DNA of 16,237 bases from an uncultured Hippea sp. (GTDB lineage Bacteria > Campylobacterota_A > Desulfurellia > JAADFJ01), in NCBI GenBank assembly GCA_913009315.1, contig CAJVZA010000046.1, positions 1-16,237 on the forward strand, written 5' to 3'. This document shows, piece by piece, positions 1-6,300 of the stretch. The notes below the pieces were generated by a model. It did not search any database. It saw only the letters and a program-made list of their open reading frames with translations, and was not told the origin of the DNA. How positions within the stretch are numbered: the stretch's first letter is position 1; each line of letters begins with the position of its first letter. The position numbers and the translations under genes were made by a program.

Positions 1-125
1 GAGACAATGTAGAGATGACAGCTGAACTGATAAGTCCCGTTGCTCTTGAGAAAGAGACACGCTTTGCAATAAGAGAGGGTGGAAGAACAGTGGGCGCAGG
101 TGTTGTCAGTGAGATATTAAAGTAG
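1..125 (+). CDS. tuf: Elongation factor Tu, 3' end only (first tuf copy)
   Basis: This is the C-terminal end of EF-Tu, the GTPase that delivers aminoacyl-tRNA to the ribosome. Only the last 40 codons and a TAG stop are present; the first whole codon is GAC at base 3. The visible residues run from [10 protein letters not shown] to [10 protein letters not shown], which is the end of beta-barrel domain 3. They are identical, base for base, to the end of the complete tuf gene at 15039-16235, so about 358 codons lie outside the window. rpmG begins 13 bases after the stop with no promoter between them, so this copy probably heads the rpmG-tRNA-Trp-secE-nusG transcription unit. It may be a true second gene (the tufB position) or the same sequence seen twice through assembly of a repeat. 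Identity as tuf is certain; independence from the other copy cannot be shown here. Confidence 0.97.
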   Translation, partial: DNVEMTAELISPVALEKETRFAIREGGRTVGAGVVSEILK

Positions 126-127
126 GG
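1..127 (+). repeat. Left copy of a 127-base direct terminal repeat
   Basis: Bases 1-127 match bases 16111-16237 exactly. The repeat covers the last 41 codons of tuf (including the stop) plus two G residues. It touches the very first base of the window, so its true left extent is unknown. Length 127 is a common maximum k-mer in short-read assemblers, which suggests that this edge is an assembly-graph boundary at a duplicated tuf gene. Confidence 0.97.
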
Positions 128-138
128 GATGGTAGTAT

Positions 139-291
139 ATGCGCGATCTGTTTGCTCTGCAATGTCCTGATTGTAAAAGAAAAAACTATATGATTACAAG
201 GAACAAGAAATTAAAGAAGGAAAAAACTAACCTCAATAAGTATTGTCCTTTTTGTAAAAGACATACCTTGCACAAGGAGGTAAAAGCATAG
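139..291 (+). CDS. rpmG: 50S ribosomal protein L33
   Basis: This small gene encodes a 50-residue L33, a component of the large ribosomal subunit near the E site. The protein starts MRDLFALQCP and ends HTLHKEVKA. It keeps the zinc-ribbon form of the family, with two Cys-x-x-Cys pairs at C9/C12 and C36/C39, and the typical lysine-rich middle. The ATG at 139 is preceded by AGGGGA at 124-129, which overlaps the end of the upstream tuf stop. An ATG at 129 is in another frame and soon meets a stop. The TAG stop (289-291) overlaps the first two bases of the tRNA-Trp gene, so cutting the tRNA 5' end removes the rpmG stop codon from that transcript. L33 at this place, between tuf and tRNA-Trp, is known from Deltaproteobacteria and other phyla. 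Confidence 0.93.
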   Translation: MRDLFALQCPDCKRKNYMITRNKKLKKEKTNLNKYCPFCKRHTLHKEVKA

Positions 292-366
292 GTCAGTAGC
301 TCTAATTGGTAGAGCGTCGGTCTCCAAAACCGATGGTTGGGGGTTCGAGTCCCTCCTGGCCTACCA
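290..366 (+). tRNA. trnW: tRNA-Trp (anticodon CCA), discriminator A73
   Basis: A full cloverleaf folds by hand. The acceptor stem pairs 290-296 with 356-362 (A1-U72, with a U4-G69 wobble). The D stem is GCTC 299-302 with GAGC 312-315, and the D loop contains GG. The anticodon stem is 317-321 with 329-333, the loop is CTCCAAA, and the anticodon CCA lies at 324-326. The T stem is 339-343 with 351-355, with loop TTCGAGT. The CCA end is encoded at 364-366. The discriminator base at 363 is A, whereas bacterial tRNA-Trp normally has G73. The gene lies inside the tuf-rpmG-secE transcription unit and overlaps the rpmG stop codon by two bases, so it must be freed by RNase P and 3' processing. This location before secE is conserved in many bacteria. 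Confidence 0.96.
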
Positions 367-374
367 TAAAAATA

Positions 375-563
375 ATGAATACAATAAAAAATATAAAGAA
401 ATTTTTGTACAATTCGCGGGATGAGCTTTACAAGGTTGTCTGGCCGGATAAGAGGACTACTATAAATACAACTATTGCCGTTGTTGTATTATCTATCTTG
501 GTGTCAGCTCTGCTTAGTGTAGCCGATTATCTGTTTTCTTATCTGCTCAGGCTGGTTATATAG
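375..563 (+). CDS. secE: Preprotein translocase subunit SecE
   Basis: SecE clamps SecY in the inner-membrane SecYEG protein-export channel. This is the short single-membrane-span form of 62 residues, as in most bacteria outside the gamma group. The amphipathic N-terminal part carries the family motif ELYKVVWPDKRTT (residues about 17-29), followed by one hydrophobic span rich in V, L, A and I (about 34-60). I chose the ATG at 375. An open frame continues upstream to 306, but that would translate the tRNA-Trp. No Shine-Dalgarno sequence precedes the ATG: only the 8 bases TAAAAATA separate it from the tRNA CCA. After tRNA excision the secE message would be almost leaderless. The TAG stop directly abuts the nusG ATG. 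Confidence 0.95.
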   Translation: MNTIKNIKKFLYNSRDELYKVVWPDKRTTINTTIAVVVLSILVSALLSVADYLFSYLLRLVI

Positions 564-1109
564 ATGGCGTCTGTGCAGAGTAAAAAAAAATGGTATGCAC
601 TTCAGGTTCAGACAGGGTTTGAGAAACAGTTTATCAAGAACTTACCTAAAATATTGAAAGAAAAGGGATATGAGATAAACGAAGATGATCTCTTTTTGCC
701 TGTAGAGGAAGTCATAGATATACGCAAGGGAAAACGTACTGTCCGTGAACGATTTTTATATCAATCTTATCTGTTTATAAGAGCGGATATGACAGATAAT
801 CTGCAGAAAATATTAATAAGAATGCCTCGTGTAATCGGTATTATAGGAAAGCCGTATAAACCGAGCATGATTGATGAGAAAGAGATAGAGAGTATAAAAA
901 ATAGAATTGAGAAATCAAAAGATACTCCAAGACTTTCGGTAATCTACAAGATTGATGACAGAGTGAGGATCAAGGACGGTGCTTTTTCGGATTTCTCGGG
1001 AATTGTAGAATCTGTAGATGATGCAAAAGCAAGGTTAAAGATTATGGTAACAATTTTTGGAAGATCAACTCCGCTTGAACTGGATTATGATCAGGTTGAA
1101 AAGATATGA
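564..1109 (+). CDS. nusG: Transcription termination/antitermination factor NusG
   Basis: NusG binds the clamp of RNA polymerase, modulates pausing and, in other bacteria, links RNAP to Rho or to the ribosome. The 181-residue protein has the NGN domain (WYALQVQTGFE at residues 10-20, VEEVIDIRKGKR at 47-58) and a C-terminal KOW domain from about residue 128 (VRIKDGAFSDFSG, IFGRSTPLELD). Two usually conserved NGN spots differ: the common FPGY segment reads LYQSY (65-69), and the common TPGV reads MPRV (87-90). The ATG touches the secE stop (TAGATG) and has only a weak, distant AGG upstream, so reinitiation by ribosomes finishing secE is likely. Length and domain order are normal for a housekeeping NusG; a specialised paralogue such as RfaH is unlikely at this position. 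Confidence 0.96.
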   Translation: MASVQSKKKWYALQVQTGFEKQFIKNLPKILKEKGYEINEDDLFLPVEEVIDIRKGKRTVRERFLYQSYLFIRADMTDNLQKILIRMPRVIGIIGKPYKPSMIDEKEIESIKNRIEKSKDTPRLSVIYKIDDRVRIKDGAFSDFSGIVESVDDAKARLKIMVTIFGRSTPLELDYDQVEKI

Positions 1110-1118
1110 GGAGGATAG

Positions 1119-1541
1119 ATGGCTAAGGAAACAGCTGCACTTATTAAGCTGCAAATAGCTGCCGGAAAAGCAAATCCGGCTCCGCCGGTTGGGCCGGCAT
1201 TAGGGCAGCATGGTGTTAATATAATGGAGTTTTGTAAACAATTTAATGCTGCCACTCAAAAGCAGTCAGGTGATGTCATTCCGGTGATTATAACTGTTTA
1301 TAAAGATAAAAGTTTTACATTCATAACAAAACAGTCACCGGCTTCGCGATTAATACTTAAGGCTGCAGGACTTGAAAAGGGTTCTCCTGATAGTCTCAAG
1401 CAGAAGGTTGCGAAAATAACAGATGATCAGTTAACTCAAATTGCCGAAAAAAAGATGCCCGATCTCAATGCATATGACATTGATGCTGCAAAAAAAATTA
1501 TTGCAGGGACTGCGCGTAACATGGGCATTGAGATAGAGTGA
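1119..1541 (+). CDS. rplK: 50S ribosomal protein L11
   Basis: L11 binds the GTPase-associated region of 23S rRNA at the base of the L10-L12 stalk. It takes part in factor binding and in RelA sensing in species that have it. The protein is 140 residues, about the family norm. The N-terminal domain has the proline-rich [20 protein letters not shown] stretch (20-39), the region linked with thiostrepton-type antibiotics, and the C-terminal rRNA-binding domain ends [11 protein letters not shown]. The start ATG has a strong ribosome binding site, GAGGAGGA at 1108-1115, which overlaps the nusG stop. Only 9 bases separate nusG and rplK, so there is no room for a separate L1-binding leader here. Confidence 0.98.
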   Translation: MAKETAALIKLQIAAGKANPAPPVGPALGQHGVNIMEFCKQFNAATQKQSGDVIPVIITVYKDKSFTFITKQSPASRLILKAAGLEKGSPDSLKQKVAKITDDQLTQIAEKKMPDLNAYDIDAAKKIIAGTARNMGIEIE

Positions 1542-1563
1542 TTTTATAAAGGGGACTTTAATT

Positions 1564-2262
1564 ATGAAAAAACGAGGAAAGAGATATCAAAAATCTGCCG
1601 AACTAATTGAGAAAGATGCTATATATAACCTGGATGAAGCTATTGCTCTTTTGAAAAAGATGCAGTTTTCGAAATTCGATGAGACGGTCGAACTGGTTCT
1701 GAGACTTGGAGTAAATCCTAAAAAATCAGATGAAGCAGTTAGGGGCAGCTGCATATTGCCTGCAGGTTCAGGTAAACAGACCAGAGTAGTTGCATTTTGT
1801 AAAGGTGAAAAAATTAAAGAAGCTACAGAAGCCGGTGCCGATTATGTAGGTGGAAAGGAGCTGGCAGATAAAATAGCTGCCGGGTGGCTTGATTTTGATC
1901 GTGTCGCTTCAACGCCGGATATGATGTCTGTCGCGGGAAAGCTTGGACGTATATTGGGACCAAGAGGCATGATGCCGAATCCTAAGGTTGGTACGGTTGC
2001 TCAGGATATAGGAAATATTGTAAAACAGTTGAAGTTAGGGCAGTTGGCTTTCAGAATTGACAAGGGTGCAAATCTTCACTCTGCGATTGGCAGAGTATCA
2101 TTTACTGATGAGAATCTAAAGAAAAATATCTCATCTTTTATAAGTGCTGTTAAAAAGGCCAAGCCTGTATCATCTAAGGGAACTTACATTAAATCTGCTT
2201 ATATATGTGCTACTCATTCTCCAAGCGTTAAGCTTGATGTAAAAAGTTTGCAAGAGTCATAG
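1564..2262 (+). CDS. rplA: 50S ribosomal protein L1
   Basis: L1 forms the mobile L1 stalk next to the E site and in many bacteria also represses its own L11 operon. The 232-residue product has the L1 signature GKLGRILGPRGMMPNPKVGT at 125-144 and the usual VRGSCILPAGSGK segment (59-71). The start is supported by AAAGGGGA at 1548-1555 with a spacing of 8 bases. It lies 22 bases after rplK and 24 bases before rplJ, so it is co-transcribed with both. I see no obvious L1 operator: the 9 bases before rplK are too short, so any autoregulatory site would have to lie within the coding sequence or further upstream. Confidence 0.98.
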   Translation: MKKRGKRYQKSAELIEKDAIYNLDEAIALLKKMQFSKFDETVELVLRLGVNPKKSDEAVRGSCILPAGSGKQTRVVAFCKGEKIKEATEAGADYVGGKELADKIAAGWLDFDRVASTPDMMSVAGKLGRILGPRGMMPNPKVGTVAQDIGNIVKQLKLGQLAFRIDKGANLHSAIGRVSFTDENLKKNISSFISAVKKAKPVSSKGTYIKSAYICATHSPSVKLDVKSLQES

Positions 2263-2286
2263 GGAACGGTTTGAAATGGAGGAAGA

Positions 2287-2796
2287 ATGAAAAAAAGTGA
2301 AAAAGTAGCATGGATTAATAACTGGAAATCCGGTTTAAACGATAACGATGCGTTAGTTTTTTTCGACTATCAGAATGTTGATGCAAATAGTATCGCGAGC
2401 GTAAGACGTGATCTTAGAGACAAGGGGGTCAGATTTGCCGTTATAAAAAATTTGCTTTTCAAGCTGGCAATAAGCGGAAGCAGACTGGAAGCGGTAAACG
2501 ATCTTCTGAAAAATGCCAATGCAGTTGGAATACATAGCGATCCCATTGAGCTTGCTAAAATTTCAACAGAAATAAATAAACGATATAAGCTGGCAATAAA
2601 AGGCGGCTATGCCGATGGTGCCAAATTGTCGAAACAGGATGTTATAGAGTTGTCGAAACTGCTTTCAAGAGAGCAGCTGCTTGCAAAACTTCTTTCTACG
2701 CTTAATGCGCCTGTTGGAGGATTTGTATCGGCATTATCCGGTATTATAAGAAATTTAGTATACACAATAGATGCCATAAAAAACAAAATTAATTAG
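2287..2796 (+). CDS. rplJ: 50S ribosomal protein L10
   Basis: L10 is the stalk base protein that anchors the L7/L12 dimers to 23S rRNA beside L11. The 169-residue protein has the N-terminal rRNA-binding domain (MKKSEKVAWI start, LVFFDYQNVDANSIASVRRD, VIKNLLFKLA) and a C-terminal helix (about 135-169, NAPVGGFVSALSGIIRNLVY) that would carry the L7/L12 dimers. A strong GGAGGAAGA (2279-2287) precedes the ATG. Many bacteria have a long L10-leader RNA before this gene. Here the rplA-rplJ gap is only 24 bases, so a classical leader of that kind is absent from the intergenic space. Confidence 0.96.
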   Translation: MKKSEKVAWINNWKSGLNDNDALVFFDYQNVDANSIASVRRDLRDKGVRFAVIKNLLFKLAISGSRLEAVNDLLKNANAVGIHSDPIELAKISTEINKRYKLAIKGGYADGAKLSKQDVIELSKLLSREQLLAKLLSTLNAPVGGFVSALSGIIRNLVYTIDAIKNKIN

Positions 2797-2805
2797 GAGG
2801 AAAAG

Positions 2806-3180
2806 GTGGCTATAACAAAGGAAGAAGTAGTAAGTTTTATAGAGAATATGAGTGTTTTGGAGCTTTCAAATTTCGTAAAGGAGCTGGAGGATCATTTTGG
2901 TGTTACTGCTGCGGCACCGGTAGCCGTTGCAGCCGCAGCCGCCCCCGGTGAACAGGAGGCAGAGGAAAAAACGGAATTTGATGTGGTTTTGAAAGAAATC
3001 GGACAGAAAAAGATCGCTGTAATTAAGGCTGTAAGGGCTGCTACAGGTTTAGGTCTTGCTCAATCAAAAGAGATTGTTGACAAGGCTCCTTCTACAATCA
3101 AAGAAAAATTAAGCAAAGAAGATGCTGAAAACTTAAAGAAATCATTAGAAGAAGCCGGTGCAGTTGTTGAACTTAAATAG
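2806..3180 (+). CDS. rplL: 50S ribosomal protein L7/L12
   Basis: L7/L12 is the multi-copy stalk protein that recruits translational GTPases such as the EF-G and EF-Tu encoded at the end of this window. The 124-residue acidic protein has the N-terminal dimerisation helices (1-33), a flexible Ala/Pro-rich hinge (34-52, [17 protein letters not shown]) and the globular C-terminal domain with [15 protein letters not shown] (70-84). The start codon is GTG at 2806. It is preceded by a perfect AGGAGG (2795-2800) overlapping the rplJ stop, which fits the expected start [15 protein letters not shown] on one of the most heavily translated genes is slightly unusual. A strong terminator-like hairpin lies 87 bases downstream. 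Confidence 0.98.
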   Translation: MAITKEEVVSFIENMSVLELSNFVKELEDHFGVTAAAPVAVAAAAAPGEQEAEEKTEFDVVLKEIGQKKIAVIKAVRAATGLGLAQSKEIVDKAPSTIKEKLSKEDAENLKKSLEEAGAVVELK

Positions 3181-3216
3181 ATATACAGATTCCTGCTTTG
3201 GTTAAGATAAGTTTTA

Positions 3217-3222
3217 TATAAT
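3217..3222 (+). promoter_or_regulatory. Possible -10 element upstream of rpoB
   Basis: The hexamer is a perfect TATAAT within an A/T run. The best -35-like string, TTGGTT at 3198-3203, is only 13 bases away, which is too close, and nothing good lies at 16-18 bases. If used, the transcript would start near 3230 and run into the hairpin at 3268-3301. In A+T-rich spacer DNA such a match can occur by chance. Confidence 0.22.
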
Positions 3223-3267
3223 AGAATGAATCGGGGCATAGAAGATTGATAGTGTCGTCCCGTCGAA

Positions 3268-3301
3268 CAAAGAGGCAATTGAAATTGTCTCTTTGTTTTT
3301 T
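3268..3301 (+). terminator. Rho-independent hairpin between rplL and rpoB, probable partial terminator
   Basis: CAAAGAGGCAAT (3268-3279) pairs with ATTGTCTCTTTG (3284-3295) over 12 base pairs with one G-U, closing a TGAA loop. A run of six T follows at 3296-3301. The T run lies only on the + strand side, so it acts on rightward transcription. No good promoter is evident downstream, and rpoB must be expressed, so this most likely attenuates read-through from the ribosomal-protein genes rather than stopping it. Confidence 0.85.
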
Positions 3302-3302
3302 G

Positions 3303-3322
3303 TCTGTGCATATCTGTGCATA
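3303..3322 (+). repeat. Perfect tandem duplication of a 10-mer
   Basis: TCTGTGCATA occurs twice, head to tail, at 3303-3312 and 3313-3322, directly after the terminator T run and upstream of rpoB. The 10-base period places the two copies about one helical turn apart, on the same DNA face. The second copy runs into CATAAT (3319-3324), a -10-like hexamer. It may be a protein site or part of a weak promoter, or a simple slippage duplication. Confidence 0.75.
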
Positions 3323-3394
3323 ATAATAGTGGGTAAGCTATGAGATTAGCTGCTCATATGGATATAAATTAATAAACACCTTTTCGGAGGATAA

Positions 3395-6300
3395 ATGGCA
3401 CATCTGTTATCGTCGGAATATAGACTAAGAGTAAATTTTTCTTCAAAGGAAAATAGATTTGAAATGCCTGAGCTGCTTAAAACTCAAATAAATTCATATA
3501 AGCAGTTTTTGCAGTTAAATACTCCTCATGTAAATGTCCCTCAAGAGAAACGGGAAAATATCGGTTTGGAGGCTCTCTTCAGGCAATTTTTTAATATAGA
3601 GAACGAAAGAAGCAGCTGGAGTCTGAAATATCTGGGATATACGCTGGAGGAACCGAAATATAGTGTGAAAGATTGCCTTGAGAAATCTTTGAACTACGCA
3701 GGTGCGCTGCAAGTTCGGCTAAGATTGAATTTGTGGGATACGGATCCCGACACAGGGAAGAGAACCGGTATAAAGATTGCAAAAGAACAAAAGGTCTATA
3801 TAGGAGATATTCCTTTTGTGACCGAAAACGGCAGTTTTATAATGAATGGCGTTGAAAGGGTTTTTGTTATGCAGCTTCACAGATCACCCGGTGTTATTTT
3901 TAAGCGCATAAAATCGGAGGAAATACTGAGTGAATATCTGTTTTCAGCTCAGGCGATACCTGAGCATGGAAGCTGGATGGAGTTTGAAACAACAAGGAAA
4001 AATGTCTGTTACCTAAAAATAGACAAGAGAAAACGTTTTCCGGTAGCTCTGTTTCTTAATGCAATAGGCTTTTCGAATTCCGATATATTAAGGAGATTCT
4101 ATAAAACCGTATCAATTAAAAAAGAAGAAGAACGTTTTTTTGCGAAAGGTGATGTAAAGGGACTGATTCTCGACAATGATATAATAGCGGAAGAAAAACT
4201 AATTGCCAAATCCGGTTCAAAAATTACAAGAAAATTAATAAAGCAGTTGAATGATCCCGATATCTATTACCCGATAGCCGATGTTTCTCTTTATGGAAAC
4301 TGTATTCTCGAAGACGTGCAATTGGATGATGACATAACAATTAACGCAGGTGAGATAATAACACCGGAAGGTCTTGCGTTGCTGAAGAAATCCAGCTGTA
4401 GTTTTGATCTTGCGCTTGTTAAGGACGAGAAGCAGCTGATGCTCAACAGTATAAATACTGCGAAAGTTTTGATTAAGAAACTTAAAGGCAGCATTAATGA
4501 GACGATGAGCGACGAAGATTTGGCAACCATCTTTATTTATCATAATCAGCGTCCCGGAGAACCGGTTTCACCTCAAGAGGCAAGGCAGTTCTTAAACAAC
4601 CTTTTTTTTGAGGGGCCGTCATATGATTTGTCTGTTTATGGACGTATCAAGGTCAATAGGCGTTTAGGATTGGATATACCGACAAATAACACGCATTTAA
4701 CCAAAGAAGATGTAGTTAGAACGGTTGAATATCTCGTTTTGCTTATTAACGGAAAAGGGTTTTTAGATGACATAGACAGCCTTGCCAACAGAAGAATAAG
4801 AAGAATAGATGAAATGCTTAGCGTTCAGCTGAAACCCACCATGCTTTCGATGCAGAAAAGCATAAGGGATAAAATAGGTTTTTTAGAAGCAGAAACAGCA
4901 TCACCTTCAATGTTAGTGAATGCAAATGCATTTACCTCTGTTTTTAAATCCTTTTTTGAAAGCAACCAGTTGTCGCAATTTTTAGATCAGATTAATCCTC
5001 TTTCCGAGGTTAGCCATAAAAGAAGAATTTCTTCATTGGGTACCGGAGGTTTGACAAGAGAGAGAGCAGGATTTGAGGTTAGAGATGTAAACCCAAGCCA
5101 TTATGGGAGAATTTGTCCGATTGAGACTCCGGAAGGTCCTAATATCGGTCTTATAGTAGCTCTTGCAACTTATGCCAAGGTCAATCAATATGGATTCATT
5201 GAAACTCCGTATAAAAAGGTTGTTAACGGTGTTGTTACGGATAAAATCGTCTATCTTTCTTTCAGCGACGAGTACGATAAGATTATCTGTACCGCTAAGG
5301 CTAAAATAGACGGCAGAAAGCTTATTGGAAAAATTGAGGCAAGAAAAAACGATGATATAATTTTGATTTCTCCGGAAAAGGTTGATTATATGGATATAAA
5401 CCCTCAGCAGCTTCTTGGGGTAAGTGCATCCTCAATTCCTTTTGTCGGTCATGATGATGCCAATAGAGCGCTTATGGGCTGCAATATGCAGAGACAGGCT
5501 GTTCCGCTTGTCAAACCGTCAAGCCCGCTGGTCGGTACCGGAATGGAATCCGTAATAGCAAAAAGTTCAGGAAGAATGTTGATGGCGAGGCGAAGCGGAG
5601 AGGTTGTATATGTCGATAGTGCTATGATTGTTATACAAACTTCTGACGATGAGAATGGAAAATCATTGTATGATATTGACGTATACAGACTTAATCAATA
5701 TGCAAGATCAAACCAGAATACGGTATTTGTAAATATTCCTATAGTAAAAAAGCATGATATGGTAAAAAAAGGTCAGGCAATTACCAACGGTCCTTCGACA
5801 GACAATGGAGAGTTGGCTTTGGGGCAGGATCTTATGGTAGCCTTTGTGCCATGGAGAGGGTATAACTATGAGGATGCAATTACTATATCGGAACGTGTGG
5901 TAAAAGAAGATCTTATGAGCTCTATTCATATGGAAACATATGAATGTATAGAGCATGATACTAAGCTTGGGCCTGAGGAATTTACCTCGGATGTTCCGAA
6001 CAATGCCAAAGAACTTTTGAGAAACCTTGATGATAACGGAATTGTAAGGGTCGGTTCATATGTTAAGCCGGCGGATATTTTAGTTGGTAAGGTTACGCCG
6101 AAGGTTGAGACAAGCTATTCTCCGGAGGAAAAGCTGTTTCAGGCTATATTTGGCGAAAAAGCAAAAAATGTTTCGGATTCTTCGCTTAAAGTACCTCCGG
6201 GAATTAGTGGTATTGTTACTGATGTAAAGGTTTTTGTAAGAAGAGGCGTTGAGAAAGGCGAAAAACGTCTTGAGCTTGAAGATTATGAAAAAAAGCAGGA

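Larger units (their letters stand above)
3181..3394 (+). other. rplL-rpoB spacer with regulatory signals
   Basis: This 214-base stretch is the longest gene-free part of the window. It holds, in order: a perfect TATAAT at 3217-3222 without a convincing -35; a short GC-rich arm pair (3232-3237 with 3257-3262); a strong terminator hairpin (3268-3301); a perfect tandem 10-mer (3303-3322); a 6-base dyad TATGAG (3339-3344) and CTCATA (3353-3358) with an 8-base loop; and the rpoB ribosome binding site. I see no small open frame with a ribosome binding site. Its likely job is to set the ratio of RNA polymerase to ribosomal-protein synthesis, as the rplL-rpoB attenuator does in E. coli. Confidence 0.6.

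Noticed and set aside
129-138. ATG at 129 as the rpmG start
   Set aside because: It is out of frame with the L33 reading, and its frame hits a stop after about 14 codons.
351-356. CCTCC-like string in the tRNA T arm as an anti-Shine-Dalgarno control element
   Set aside because: It is the normal 3' strand of the T stem (pairing with 339-343), and no exposed Shine-Dalgarno lies nearby for it to mask.
306-374. N-terminal extension of SecE by 23 codons
   Set aside because: These codons lie inside the tRNA-Trp gene, and the extra residues do not resemble SecE. The ATG at 375 gives the normal short SecE.
3232-3262. Antiterminator formed by the arms at 3232-3237 and 3257-3262
   Set aside because: The arms do not overlap the terminator stem, so they could not compete with it, and the 19-base loop makes the stem weak.
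3363-3368. TATAAA upstream of rpoB as a promoter -10
   Set aside because: No acceptable -35 lies 15-19 bases upstream, and it is close to the start codon in A+T-rich DNA.
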